Origin: Centropus unirufus
Lineage: Eukaryota > Chordata > Aves > Cuculiformes > Centropidae
Direction: 5' to 3'
NCBI GenBank assembly: GCA_013397695.1
Contig: VYZI01000019.1
Span: 4,944,932 to 5,008,931 of the forward strand
Length of the DNA: 64,000 bases
Part shown: positions 38,242 through 52,400 of the stretch, piece after piece
Position numbering within the stretch: the stretch's first letter is position 1
Layout of the letters: every line of letters begins with the position of its first letter
Position numbers and translations under genes: made by a program
The notes under the pieces: generated by a model
Seen by the model: the letters and a program-made list of their open reading frames with translations, nothing else
What the model was told of the DNA's origin: nothing
The model's database searches: none

Positions 38242-41200
38242 TCAAGATCTCATAGAGGGTCTAAGACACAAATATTTCTTGTTGGAAAAATCTCCTGAAT
38301 TACTAGCCTGATTTCCAAGACGGGTCAAAGCATCCGTGTTCAGAGAAACACCATTACATTTCTCTTTTAGAAGTGAGTATTCCCACTTGAAGTATCCACA
38401 ACCTTTCTTATCACCTTTGTGCTTGCCAACAGGACAGCAAAAAAATGCTTTGCCTTGATTTGGGCCAGCATTTGACACATACAGTTTTTTAGCTCTTCGA
38501 CCACAATTACACAGAGGGGGAGTTGATTTTCCATCTTTCACAGTTCTTGCAGACTGATTCAAATTGACTGTGGAGTTTAGAATGGCGGGAGACACTCTGG
38601 GTAAATTTGAGCTTTTTAAGGGTAAGGAATGATCAAAAGATGCCGTTTTCTCTTGATATATAGCAAAAGATCGTTTTTTTGCTGGTGGGAACATTTTTGG
38701 ACTCGTCGGCTTTCTTTTAGGAACCTCTGAAGGTGCAGAATAATTTCCAGTCAATGCTGATTGTGCTGAAATAGCATTTATCTTTGCAGAGGGTAACTTA
38801 AAGGCTGAAAGATTAGAAGACTGCCTTTGTTCTGTCCCTACGTTATAGATAGTAGTGTCAGGACTTTGATAAACAACAGATTTCAGAGGTTCCACCGATG
38901 CTACAGTTTTCTCCAAACTTGGATTATCTGAACTCATCACAGCTGATTGTTCTGAAATCGGTTTCTCTTCAAACACTGTTAAAATATCTGTACTTGAGTC
39001 ATCTTTGACTTGAACAGAGTCTGAATTTCCATATTGAGATTCTGGTATTAAGGCAACATCTTCCCAGTCGGTCAACAGAGATAAGCAATCTGAACTGGTG
39101 CTGATATCCTCGTTGGAGATGTTAACCGAGGAGATGGTAGTGGAGACGAGCACTAGTCCTGATCCCTGTACTGGAGGGTTCTGTCTGGACGTACTCAGAG
39201 ATTGCCCGTTCCTCAATCTTTGCCAAAAGCCGGTTAACACAGTACTGGGCGATCGCTGTGCCCACTCAAGAGGAACAGGAAACCTGTCAGTAGATGCTGC
39301 TGAAGAGTTTTGGGCTTGCGCGTGTAACTCAGTCCTTGAGCTGCTGCTACGTACAACACGAACATCTGCAGAGGAACCGGTGGAAGTGATCTGTTGTTCT
39401 TCAGTTTGTACATCAGAATTTACCTTCATTCCAGCAACACCATTCTGGCTTTTCTCAGACAGAGGGTTTGTTTCACAAGTTTCGGGTCTGCTGTTACTTC
39501 CCAGTGAAGTCTTATCAGTGAAGTTTATAGTCACTGTTCTGGAAATTAAATTATTCTTCAGATGAGCCTAGGGGGGCCATAAACAAAAGGAGATGTTGGA
39601 AAGCGAACATTGAGAAGTTTTAGGAATCAATGCACAAAATTAGTAAACGTATCAGCCTAAGGATCTCCTGTTCAATTCACAGTCAAGATTCTGGGTTTAT
39701 TATTTTAATAGCTCACCTTTCATCCATATTCCAGGCTACAAAGCAATTAGGAGGGAGATATTAAATAGTAGTTACTAACCTTATTCAAAGATTTAGTAAC
39801 CTTCAGCACACATCCATCACACATCAGCCTCCAAGCAAGACGGGCAGTATTCCGGGAATCATCCAACCCTTCAAAAGTATGGTTACATTAATGTTTTCTT
39901 TTTTAAGTACTACTGGGGTTTGTTCTTACTAGAGGAAAAATATAATCTAGGTAAATCACATAAATGACAGGGAAGAATCGCATTGCGCCGGTGTTCTCTC
40001 ACACCAGTGTGCTGCCATAGCTATCAGGTAAAATCAGGTGTCCTTGGCCTTTCTCCACCTCTTTTACTTTGCACCCTAGCAATTAATAAATTTATCTTCT
40101 GAACATGTACTCAATAGGACAAGGAAACATTTCAGAAATAAAGCAATGTCAGAAACAACAAACATCTTGGAAGCATCTCACTTTTCTTGTTTTGATGTTT
40201 CTGTTAACCTGGAAACAATAGTTACTGTTTCGAGTTAGGACTAAGCTATGACAAGCTGCTTTAGTTTAGCCAGCTATAGCTAAGTAGTAGCTATTTAGCT
40301 TTATAAACAATATATATATGTATAATTAAAATGAGGGTTATCACATCCTACTTACCAGAATGCTCCCGTCCTGCGAATGCCATCCCCAAATCCTGCAAAG
40401 CACCGCTTAACCCTTTAGGTTTCCTATTATAGAAGGCCTAGGGAAAGAAACCACAGGTGCTTAACATAAAGCATTTTAAAACTTATTTGTGGTAAATTGA
40501 AAACCTTTGCAAAAATGTCACTTTACTAATAATAAATCTCATGAGGCAATTGTGCATGTCAGACATCTTCATTTTACAGTCAGGATAAATAAATATAACC
40601 CTGTAAGTGACCTGCCCTGTAACAAATTGGAATGAAAGAACCACAAATCTCTTCTCTCAGTCTTAAACCAATCCATCCTGTCTTAGCATTTGAATTTTTA
40701 GGACTTAAATTGATGAAGGAATTAACAGAGCAGCCTTGAAGAATACAACAGTAAATAACTCTTTGAGATGTTTGAACTGTTGCCTGTTGCCAAGGCACGA
40801 GCCTTAATATTTTCAGATACAAATTCTTAAATGCAAAAAAACGAGTATTGCTACTGACTCCCAGTATCCCATTTGATCACAAGAAAGGGGGAATATTCAC
40901 AGCGTTTATATTTAGAGACCTAATTCTGCCACCTTAGTTAAGAGCCCAAGCTCCGAGTGTCAGGACAGAGAGACTCCTGGATCCCCCTTTGAAAGTTTCG
41001 GTGCCTGCACAGGGGAAGGCGCACTTGGGTGCTGTTAGCGCCCGGGTTAGAACTCTATTGTGGTGTAGACTGTGTAATAAAACATACGTTCATTTTTCCA
41101 CTACTAATATCTATGCTATTCAGAATATTCTTTCCTGGTCTAAGTGTAGTTCACATGTTAGACCTTTAAGTACCTCTACACAGACAGTGATAAGTATTTT

Positions 41201-43062
41201 CTACACAGCAATAAGAGCATACCAAACCAGGGAATTTAGGAAACAAGCAGAGCAAAAGATGTCAAGGAGTAACAGGTGGGAAAATTCTCCTAGGATCATC
41301 ATTTATTTCTCTAACAACATACCAAATTGTTTTCCTAGCACTAAGATTTGTTTTAAAATTCACACAGTTCTAGGGCATGCAAGTTGTTATTAAGCGATAA
41401 CAACAGGGAAAGAAAACAAATGGGTTACTCTGGTCACTGGAACATGCAATATTGGCTTGTAACCTTGGATAACGCTAGCCTTAGAGATGATAATACAGGT
41501 ACAAATGTTTTGCAGTCTGTCAGTCTCCTCACCCTGTACGTTGCTTTGAGATCAATCCAGGAATTTAAAATGTCAGGTTTTCGCAGCTGCTTCCTTTTAC
41601 ACTCATAGTGCAAACACACCCCCAGGTCCCAGTCTGCGCAGGAAAAAAACACAAACAATACATCACTAAAAAATTGGCCTAAAATCTACATAACCATGGC
41701 CTAAGTCCTACATAAAGGGGCATAACATCACCATACCTGTAGTGTCCAGTACTGCTGGACAGCAAGCACAGGCTGATGGGCTTCATTAGTGCAGGCTAAC
41801 AAAGTGTTTTGCCAAGAAAAGCCCGTGGGTTGTAGCAACGGACATTAGGGTAAGTGAACATGTAGCGTTAGTAAAGATTGACTTAAGATGGGCAAAGCTC
41901 TCAAAGACCACATTAAATCATTTGGACACGTTAAGAACTGTAACACAGTTCATCTGCGTGTAAAGCAGAAAAATATAACCGTGTCAGACCCTGGAGACAA
42001 CAACGAAGGGAACACATTAGGACGCAATAGATTTCATATTTTCAGCTTTATCCCAAAATTGCACATTGTGATGCCTCATAACAGGATTTGGGCTTCCTAG
42101 AAGTAGAGACACGCTCTCACTAGTGCCACCAAAGGATCACTGCTATGTGTATTATCCCGCAGAAAAAGCAAGTGAAAACTTGTCCTTACCTGTCCAGGTA
42201 ACAAAAGTACAAGGCTTTGCTTCTGAAATAGGAAGATGTGGACTGCCTGAACTGAATATAATTTTCTTCTCCTTTTGCATCTTTTGAATCCATTTCAAAA
42301 ATTGTGATAAACAGATGTGCAGAGGAACGCCTTCATCAACCTGGGCCTTGATGGAACAGAAGCAGCAGCGTTAGCGGTCAGCGTTCCAGTGTGCTGGGAT
42401 CCACTTGAGATTCCTCTTCAGCCCTTTGTAGGCAAATTTCAACAAAATATTAAACAAGTATTGCACCAAAGCAAAACAACGCTCCCCAACGACGGTACCT
42501 GCGTTATGCCAGTCAGTTCTGTGCAGAACTCGGAGAGAATCGGATGCTCCTGGGGCTGGACGTACGTGTGGAACTCGGATTCGATCTCCCCAGTTGAAGT
42601 GTTCAACAGGACCGCTGGAAACTCAACTGCGACCAAAACAACACGAGAAAGGAAAACCCCAACCCCCCCGAAGCCAGGGAGGTTAAAGCTGCTCACCGGG
42701 ACGGCCCGGCCCGCTGCCGGCTGAAGCGCCCGGGACGGAGGGGGCCGGGGGGTCCCGCCGCACTCACTGATCTCGGGGCCGCGGCGCCCCGGCTCCCGCC
42801 AGCACGTGGCCTCCACGTCCAGCACCAGGAGGTACGGGAAGGGCTGTCCCGCCGCCCGCGCGCCGCCCGCGCNNNNNNNNNNNNNNNNNNNNNNNNNNNN
42901 NNNNNNNNNNNNNNNNNNNNNNNNNNNNNNNNNNNNNNNNNNNNNNNNNNNNNNNNNNNNNNNNNNNNNNNNNNNNNNNNNNNNNNNNNNNNNGGCGCTC
43001 GGTGGCCCTCGCCGCCCCCGGCCCCGCCGCAGCACGTACCTGGCCAGGCGCTTGGTGGCCAT
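38242..43062 (-). CDS. ERI2: ERI1 exoribonuclease family member 2, part of the 5' coding sequence in a gap
   Basis: Minus-strand exons: 43062-43040 (MATKRLAR, then a GTACGT donor; alternatively open into the gap), 42872-42768 (after the gap), 42626-42499, 42346-42190, 41633-41533, 40437-40356, 39868-39780, 39567-38242. ERI2 belongs to the DEDDh 3'-5' exonucleases of the ERI1 group. Catalytic residues visible are the Asp and Glu of LDVEATCW, the Asp of DWDLG at the start of exon 5, and the His and Asp of REHSGLDDSRNT across exons 6-7. The 442-codon last exon is mostly low-complexity, Ser/Thr-rich and probably disordered. It ends in a GRF-type zinc finger (LCNCGRRAKKLYVSNAG...FFCCPVGKHKG...GCGYFKWE, about 38370-38520). 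This long form matches human ERI2 (691 residues as I recall it) in layout and approximate length. All visible junctions keep phase. It shares a promoter region with REXO5. Confidence 0.94.
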
Positions 43063-43450
43063 CTCCGCGCCGGTCCTCCCGCGCCCCGCCCCGCCCCATC
43101 GCGCACTCGGCGGATCGGCTGCTCTGGCCTCGCGCGCGGGCAGGCGCCGCAGCCGCGCGCCGAGGCGGGCGATCCCCTCAGGGAGCGGGGCCGGGGCCAT
43201 GGCGGCCGCTGCCGGTTCCTGCGGGCGCAAGCGGCGCGCCGGGAGCCGCGAGGAGCGGGCGGCGGCTGCGAAGAGGCGGAAGGCGGCCCCGAGCGGCCCC
43301 GAGGTGAGCGGCGGCCCCGGCGGTGCCCGTGGGCGCTCCCGGAGCCGTCCCGGGCGCCTCGTGCCGAGCTGCGGGAATCCCCAGCGCGAGAACCGCGGGG
43401 AACGGGCAGGGGACGCCAGGGGGAGCTCCAGGAGCGTCCCGGGGCCTGGG
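42690..43450. promoter_or_regulatory. Bidirectional CpG-island promoter of ERI2 and REXO5
   Basis: The ERI2 start codon (minus, 43062-43060) and the REXO5 start codon (plus, 43199-43201) are separated by 136 bp of very GC-rich, CpG-dense sequence. Both first exons end at strong donors within about 110 bp of their start codons. The two genes are also head to head in mammals. No TATA box was seen. Confidence 0.75.
42873..42993. other. Assembly gap (121 N) in the ERI2 5' region
   Basis: The N run removes the start of ERI2 coding exon 2 and probably the end of a short intron 1. The flanks are extremely GC-rich. The stated size may be nominal. Confidence 0.95.
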
Positions 43451-46400
43451 GGGGGACTTGCGTGGAGCGGTAGGATGAGGAGGAACGGCTTGGAATCGGA
43501 AGGGGGAAGGTTTAGGTTAGACACTAGGAGGAAATTCTTCACGCTGAGGGGGGAGGCCCGGGCCCGGGGAAGCCGTGGCTGCCCCCTCGCTGCAGCCCTG
43601 AGCAGGCCCAGCTGGAGGAGGCAGGGCTGGCAGGTGCCCGTGGCAGCGGGCTGGAGCTGGGGGAGCTCTAAGGCCGCTTCCAACTCAAACCCGGTGATTC
43701 TGTGACTACCTGGAGAGCTGGCTAAACAAACCTACGGACAATTCCTTGGTTTCTGCTGTGGGAAATGTGGAAGTGAACTCGTGTGGAGCTGGACGTTTAC
43801 CTTTAAAGAGTTTTATCAGAATATAAATACTCTCTCCAATACAATTTTTTGCTAAATATAGTAAATCTCGAAAGGAGCATTGTATCAGCTCAGCACTCAC
43901 ACCTGAACGATGCAGCTCGTGGTTACCCACCCGGGTGGGTGACAGCTCATTTAGTGCCTGTTGTGTGTCCACGTGTCTGACGTGTGAGGCTGCTCGTGCT
44001 TGCACCTGAGAAGGACGGAGTTCCTGTGGCTGGCAGGTTGCCTTTGCTGGGTGAATCAAAACTTTACTGTTTCATAGAATCAGTTGGTTGAAAACAACCT
44101 TTCAGATCATTGAGTTTGACTGTACCTATCCACTACTAACCCAGATCCCCGAGGACCTTGTTTACCCATCTTTTAAATACCTCTAGGGACAGTGACCCCA
44201 CAACATCCCTAGGCAGCCTGTTCCAGTGCCTGAGAACCCTTTCAGCGAAGAAATTTTTTTCTACTATCTATTCTGAAAATGCCCTGGTGCAACTTAAGGC
44301 CATTTGCTCTCCTCCTATCACTTGTTACTTGGGAGAAGAGACCAGCATCCACCTCGCTACCACCTGGTACAACCTTTTCCACAAAGGTCTAATTAAGCTG
44401 TATTGAAAACAACTGTGTCATTACTTATTTGTCTAACTTAGCAGGAGAAATGAGGGACAAGCAATTACACCCACCTGTGTTATTATTACCAGATGATTCT
44501 TAACCACTCAAACCTCAAAGGTTGTCACCTGTGTTTAGCTTTCTTCCCCAGTAACAAATGGCCTTAAAAGTGCACCAGCACAATCCCCTGGGTGCAGGCT
44601 CTGTCGGAATTAACCAGCACAAGGTTTGTTAGTATGAGGGGGAAAACACAACTGCCAGGTGTTAATCCTGTGGGATTTGGGTCTCTTTTTTTTCTTGTTC
44701 CCTCTACACTGTGATGTCTTTTCATCACATAGTAAAAAAAAGAGTACCTTTAACACATTACAGATGAAGAATTTCCACTGGAACAGGCCATCTGGTCAGC
44801 AGAGGTCTCCAAAATCATGCATTTACTTGCTAGATAGCTTTTTAGGAGAATTTGTGCCTGTAGGCTTAAAGAACCATTGTGCTGAACTCTGAGGTGCACG
44901 CCACTCTGTCTCATCTATTCCTGCTTTCTTCCTTGGATTTTATTAGAATATTTTCTTCCTGCAGGGGTCAGCAAACCCATCTGCCAAAACAGATCATAAT
45001 GTAAAGGGAGTAGATGGGTTTCAGCAAAACCCTAGGTGCAGTGGCTACATAGAAGACTTGTATAAATGCTCAGAGCTCTACAGCAGCAAGTGGGTGAATC
45101 GTTTGAGAGAGCAGAACACAATGTTCACAAATCAAGTAACTTTTAAAAGTCTCCTTACTACTTACTTTAGTCATTATTAATAAATCTTAGACATTGGAGT
45201 AGCCGGGTTACTGAAATATTGATAGTAAATGTAATCCTAAGGGTGGTCTGAAATTTGCCCGTAATGAGTGGAAGAGTTATTTTGAAGGCAGTTGGTTGTA
45301 TTCAAATAGTAAATAGTTTCCTTTGACTGCGTAACTCCCTTCATTTTCCATGAACTTATTGGAATACCTACCACAATTCTTCACTAATGTTTCCCTTTTT
45401 ACAGGAAAAGTCATCTCGCTTGTCAGCAGCTTTATTTGGTGAGGACTGCGAGATCAGCCACGACCAGCTGTATGAGCTGTTAAAGTATGCAGCTTTGGGA
45501 AGATGCCACAAAGCAACAAAACCCAGGTACAGCACGTTCATATTCCAGAAACAACCCTGTCTTGTGTCCTCGGTGTGTTGTGAAAACCTACCTAAAGGTG
45601 TATTGGCCATCCTGGTTTTGGAATCCTTGAAATGCAGTTACCATAATGAGAGCCTACGTTTTGTAGGTACAATTGACTTGGCTAGAGACAGAATTCCTCT
45701 TCTGACAGCAGTTCTACAGTTTCAACATTTTCTTTCAGGCAGTTATCAGAAACTAAACAATTTTGTGGAGCACAAGAAGCTTCACACACTTGAGAACAAC
45801 ACAAGAAATAGTAACATAATTCTTGTCAGGTATAATTGAAGCAGAGTGTTTTGGGAAATACGTTTTAATCACTTTGCCCTTTTGCAGGGCAATTTCTCAG
45901 CAATGGGAGGGAAAGGATGAGGAGCGTCTGTAACTTCAGACAGCAAAAATACAGTGAAATGTAATGAGTCTTCAAGTGGAGCTCAAAGCAGAAATGATCC
46001 CACTTTAGATTTTTAGTAGTGAATAGAAAATGATTTTGTGAAACTTTGGTGCATTAATTCACTAGACTGCATCATTACAGCTTTAGTTACTTGTGTATTC
46101 ACATTCTGATGCATACAAATGAGGTATAAGTGTCTTGAAATGGTACTGCAGCAGAATTTTGGTATAATTCATTCTTTGTCACCCATATTATGTCGCTTCC
46201 AGGAATATGTGCCTGTTTGAGATAAGCTAGAAAGCCTCTTCTCGTGGAAGTCATTTGGCACTTTGCCATTCACTGGCTTAAAAGCTGGGCTGGTTCCAAG
46301 TTTGTTTTCAAGAGTGCTTGATAATTGTTTTGCTTTGATTTTTTTTTTTTATATATATCTATTTTTTTTTAACTGCAGATGGTGCCGTATTTATCACCAA

Positions 46401-49400
46401 AGCCACCTGGCTGGGGTTGTGGTTATTGTTCTTTGTGAAATGAGCCAACTCCATTTCTACAAATTCTATTTGCAGTTCAAACACCTCAGAAAAGTCTTCC
46501 GGCATGTGAGTCCCCAAAACATATTGCTGTCTTCTAAGCTTCTTCCGATCCTGAAGCCATGTCCCAAGGATTAATTGCCACAGTGAAATTATTGCCTTTT
46601 CAAATAGGAAGTGGCCAACCTTGACTCTCAAAGCAAGCAGATGAGAGGGTCTATTTGTAGCCTTTGTCAGCTCAGAACAAAGGCCAAGGCTTTAAAATTA
46701 GAAACAGGTTGTCAGGACATATGTCTTTGTAGCCTTACCAGGTGAAATGTGTATTGATGTTTCAGTCCGCTGACTGTTTTGCTTCCTGCATCTTTAGGAT
46801 TCCGGTGAGATTGAAAATAGCTTGGTTAATTTTTAATTTACTTCGAGTGAGTGAGGAGGCTGTCAATAGTTATGCTATTCCCACTCGTTGAAAAAAAAAT
46901 CCCACTTTTACTGTTTGCAGTTTACTGTTACTGTTTGCACTTTTACTGTTTTGCAAGTTTCTCCCATTTCCCAGAAAGATTGGTACAGGAATTATTTTGA
47001 TTTTCGGAGTTACAATCAATGTTTTTGAAGGTCTAAAGAAAGAAGCACTTTGAATAAGACTTGTGGAGAATTCTTGAACTGCAGCAAATGCAAATCACAA
47101 CTTAACTGGAAAGTCTGGAACTTGCTTTAGTTTCTATCAAAGAAAGTCTTGAGATTTGCCTTCTTGATCGTATCAAGCAAAGCAAATCTGTCCCTTAGTA
47201 CAAAGAATCCTATATCGTCTCATTGAAACAGGTTTGGTTTGTGTTGGGGCTTTTTTCTCCCTTGAGCAAACACCAAATATATTTCCACTACTTCTTTGTC
47301 CATCTTCCTCTAAATTTGGCTGGGGTTTGGGGATCAAGAAATATCTATTTGCTTGGTATTTCTGCTTCTATTTCAGTCCCTAACTCATCTCTTTTTTTTC
47401 AGAGATTCACATTAACACCTTCTGCCAACTTCCTAGCCAGCCTGTGTGGAGAAGGAGGAAACCCAAAACCTCAAAACAATGCACAAGGTATCTTGCTTGG
47501 TTTTGCCTCATCTCTTTCAACCACAGTCATTAATTTTCAATAGTAATTTACAACTTTGCATCCCGTGCAATCCCAGTGTGCTGCCATGTTAAGCTTGTTT
47601 ACAAGGAAAAATAGGGAATGGCTTAAACCATGAGACTAGTTGCCCTAACTAGTTCAGTCACTCTCTGCTAGGCTTTATTGTCTCAAGTATTTGCAAAAAG
47701 TGGAAAGTTTTTAACATGTTTAGCCCAAACTTCTGAAGCTTCCTCACCCATATCGTGACTATTTTATTCTAAGAAGTATCTAATGAAAACTATGGTACAA
47801 ATTAAATTACATAGTTACTTATTTCTTCTTAATTTTCTTTGTCCTACTGAGGAGCAAATTAAGGTAAAGGAACGAGTGTCTTGACAACTAATTTCCTATT
47901 TTTACACTCTTTATAGAGGTGATTGTGATCCAACAAGCTAGTACAAAACCTGCAAGAGACAACAATGCCAGCTTCACTGAAATTGTTGTTAGAACAAAGA
48001 ATCTTGAAAACAAGTCCTAAAGGGGAGAATGAACAGCTGTTACTTTCAGTTTATTGACAAAGTCCTCTAGCATCCCAACTGTAAACCTACTGCGCACTCG
48101 CAGATCTGAGATGTCAGGTATAGTTTTAAGTGCAATCTGCAGAGAATCACATACAGGATAATTTAACTCGATAGCTGTAGGTTCTGGTGGGAGTTGGGTG
48201 CTTGTGAGCCGCACTGAGAGCTCGTTTTTCTCCTGATGATACATATGGGAAATAATTTCACAGAGAAGGTAGGAAAAATTAAAAAGAACTTATTTTTCAG
48301 CTTACACGAAGTAGCAGATGATTATGTTGTCATTCTTATAAGGCAAGTTTGTTGTCTCTGTTTCTGAAAGGAACACGAGAGAGACTTGTGATGTGATTTT
48401 CTTCTGAATCAGCCACCAGTGTCAGTACCTGAACTGGGATAACAGTCAAATATCGTGAATATCAAGTATGTTGTTTTAAAAAATGAATATCTGTATATAC
48501 ACACATCATATGTTATGTATAGTATTTAGTATGTATATTTATATAGTATGTGTGTATGTATATACAGACACAATAAATGAGATGAAAACTGGAGAAAGAA
48601 AGATAGGTATATATAAAGTGGAGAGGGGGATATAGAAATAAGCTGCGGACGGACAGATTGGTATCTGTCTATCTATTTATCTTGTATATCTGTATCTGCA
48701 GTTTTTTGTTCTGAGTAGTGTTTTCTCTTAAAACAGTATAGCCTTCTGGTGTATAATGCAGAAAACTGACTCCAGGCAGGGGGTGCTGTCTGAGCTCAAT
48801 GCTTCTGTGTTTTACAGGTTTGACCTCCAGTAGCAGTGAATGTGTTCCTAAAACCTCAGACTTGCAATATGATCCCATCATTCAGAAATATGGAGAAAAA
48901 AAACAAGGCCTTACTAGCTATACTCTAACTTTAGAAGAGCAGAGAAAAAATGACTACCCCATGAAAGGTCAGTTTTTGAGGGGGTTTGGCTTTTTTTTAA
49001 ATTGTGACAGTGATATGTTTGGTCATAAAAGATACGTGATGAGTTGTAGAAGAGAGGCCTGTTTCTTACTCGTGGGTATCTGCATTCTAGGCTCTCCTGG
49101 GTGTAAGGACTATGTATACACAGAGTGCGATGAACCGAGGACAGACAGCAGCCCCCTCTTTGGCCTGGATTGTGAAATGGTAAAGATAATGGGTATGGCC
49201 TTACAAAATGCAGTCAAGCAACTAGACTCCTACCAGCTCGTCCAAAGTGAGCCAAGCAGCCTGTGTATTTGCTAAACCACTTCTGATATATTAATATCTG
49301 CTGCCAGTCCATTTATTGATGATTCAGTGCTAAATGCAATCACGGGAAGGACTCAGGAAGTGGATCTGCCAAAAAGACAAAAGCGTTACCTTGAGCAGTG

Positions 49401-52400
49401 CAGCAGAGCTCAGTTCTGCATTGGCTGTCGGAGCAGCAGCTGGATCTGCCAGGCCCCCATCAGCAGTGCTGCAGTGACCACTGAGATTCCTGTGAAATTC
49501 CTCCTTCCAGCCCTCCCCAAGGTTTGGGAAAGGAAAGATACTTCATATCACACACCTTTCCTTCAGCAATCACAGTTCTGGCAGCACAGTGGTGAAGATT
49601 CCTCTAGTGCATTGCAGAGATGCTTATGTGGCATCAGCATTGAGTGACTAACGGTACAACCCGGGCCTTGCTTTTAAACTGTGCCGCTCTGGTGAGGATG
49701 CTCTCAGTGACAGCTCTGCAGCGCCGGGCACAGGCCGATTCCGTGAAATCAGCACTTCTTTACAATGGTTTTCTTTGTGTTGTGCTTGCCTGTGTGTTTG
49801 CTGTGCCTATGGTGTGCATTTAAGAATTAAAATGAAGCATGCTACAGTATAAAAAACTAGCTAGGAATGGTTGAGTAATTCCTTAGTCGTGATGCTAGCT
49901 GCAGCCCAAAGCAGATGTTGGCTGAGGTTTTTGAGGAGCAGCATCGTGCTGATCCCACAACTGCCTTTTCTTCCTGACAGTGCCTCACTGCGAGAGGGAA
50001 CGAAGTTACTCGTGTCTCTTTGGTGGATGCACAGGGTCAATGCCTCATGAACGAACTAGTCAAGCCTAAAAGCACAATATGGAACTACCGCACCAGGTGA
50101 CTTGTGCAGAAGTTTCTTATCTCTTCTTTTTTAAGCCCTGCAGCCCTTTGAAATGAAACCTGTTACACAAGACCTTTCAGAAGGCTTTGGTTTCCACTGA
50201 CATCTGCCGCATTTGGTGCGGTGTTAATACAGTTCTTGCTATGAGATTGGAGCAAGCAGCATGAAGTATACGCTCTCTGCTACATAGTGCCCATCATTTT
50301 GCAGTGTTCTAGGAAAAGCTGTGTTACAGATTAATGATAGAAGGTACAAGTTACTCTTTACTGCTGGCTATAAAATAACAATGTAAGAGTACTGTTTTGC
50401 AGTCTGTGTCTCTCTGTTCCATAGCTAAATTTGCCCATCTGCAAAAAAAAACAATGGAGGAGCTGATAAGCTTCAGACACCTCCAGGGCTGGGCTCAGGA
50501 TTATAACAAACGCAGGCAAAACTCGAGCCTTGTCTTCTTCAAAACGTTGCCAGGAGGTCATGTGCCAGTTCCCTCAGGTTACTGGGAAGTCACTCCTTCC
50601 ACCATTGTTCTGTAATATTTCCTTACTTATCTGATGCTAAGAACTGCATCACTTAAGCATAAGTTAGATTTAAGAGAGAAACTTTTGAAACAGATGTTAT
50701 AGCAATGTATATCTGCAGTATATTCTCTTCGGTTGGAATAGAAAGCAGTAAGTAGCATGTTGTCCTTAGTCACAGAGTTCATATGTTACGTGCCCTTGGA
50801 ATATTCTCCAGTCTGTGCTGTTGCTCATACGTTGCTTTTGCCTCCTCCAACTTTTGTTTTGAAGATACTCAGGAATCACAAAGCAAATGATGCTTCCCGT
50901 GAAAACAAGACTGCCAGACATCCAAACGAGACTAAAAAAGATGCTTCCCCGTGATGCAGTATTGGTGGGTCATTCCCTAAACGGTGATCTTCAGGCTTTG
51001 CAAGTGAGTATGCTTGTAACACTTTTAAGAGTGTTTTCCCCGACCCTGTGATATTCATTTCAGACCTGAAACCTCTAAACAATTCCTCTTTTTATTAGCG
51101 AACTATTTTTAATTGTTTTTTTTATTATGAATAGTCTTAGGGCTGTAAGGATTTAAATGATAAAAGACTCTCCTTACATCTATAAACTTGCAAGGAGCTG
51201 CTCAGAACCCTGAAGGAAGGAAGGAGTCTGTCCCGACAGAGTCTGTCCTGTTTGCAACAGGAGCTTTGCCTCTCTGCTTCAGTCAGATGCTTCTGTTACC
51301 TCTGTCACAGGAAGAACTGCAGTCCTTCCTGTATTTAATTTACCCAGTCTTAAATGCTTGAATCATAATTAATCTTAGTAGTCCAATTTAGGTCTTTCTA
51401 GAAGAGTCTTGAAAAGGAAAGCTGAGCTTGTTTCATTATTCCCATTTGCTCTCTTGTTGTGGGCCACTGAGAATCCGGCAACTGAAATGGAAAGACAGGG
51501 GCACAGATGATAATAGTTAGTTCTAGTTCTATGTGGCCACTGTTCTTAAACTGATGTTTTCTCTCTTCCAGATGATTCACCCCAGTGTTATTGATACTTC
51601 ATTGCTTTTTGCCAGAAATGAGGGTCGGCGATTTAAGCTAAAATTTCTAGCCAAAGCTGTCTTAGGGTAAGATTACTACTATATTGTCATGGGAAATGTT
51701 AGAAACTATCATGGTGGGTCGCAGGGTCTTGTTCTTCCCCTAGGAGCATCATAATTTTTCTTTTTCACTAAAATTCAAAAGAATTCCATGCAAACAGATG
51801 CAGTTCATCTGAAGCATCAGGCAGCATAACAAATTGACTCATCTGTGAGCAAGCAGGGATGCTGTGACCCAGGCAGATTTGAGTCCCAGCAGAATTACTT
51901 GCTCTGCAGGTCTGTGGCAGTGCCGGTGGATTGGATTGCAGAGCAACAAAGACGCCGTGGCTCATACAAATGAGATCGGTTGCTGTCAGCAAGAAAGAAA
52001 AGCTAATGCATGGAAGTGTGGTGTACTGAGATGTACTGACTTAAATAATCTCTCAGTTTACGAGCTCCCACTGGATAATGTGTCTTGTTGTCACCATTCA
52101 CACAGTGAATGTTAATACTTCACTGAGTTGGAGGCTGCTTCCCTGTCTGTGTGCAAATTGTGAGTTTGGTCACTGATCAAGGAAGAAGTAAAATTAAAAA
52201 TAGCCATCCACCAGAGCAGCAACTATTACCACTGCTTCTGTTCATCTTGGTAAACAATGTTTTGCTCAACATTGCAAAAACATTTGTTGCACCAACTTTT
52301 GGGACTATTTCACAAGAATGCTGCTGCACAGAACTGAAATCCCTTTTGGAGAGGGGAAAGCTATTTTTTTCCTGAAAAGGAGCCAGTTTAGAAAAGACAG

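Noticed and set aside
39098..39565. A 155-codon plus-strand frame inside the last ERI2 exon
   Set aside because: It is the antisense shadow of the ERI2 coding exon, with no homology of its own.
42439..43683. A 414-codon minus-strand frame across the ERI2 5' region
   Set aside because: It runs through introns, the gap and CR1 sequence. Only the ERI2 exons inside it are real.
47917..48020. A possible REXO5 exon after a TTTATAG acceptor, open in the correct phase for 34 codons until a TAA at about 48018
   Set aside because: It has no good GT donor before the stop, no similarity to REXO5 as I know it, and the next exon at 48818 joins directly to exon 4 in phase. It could at most be a rare alternative last exon.
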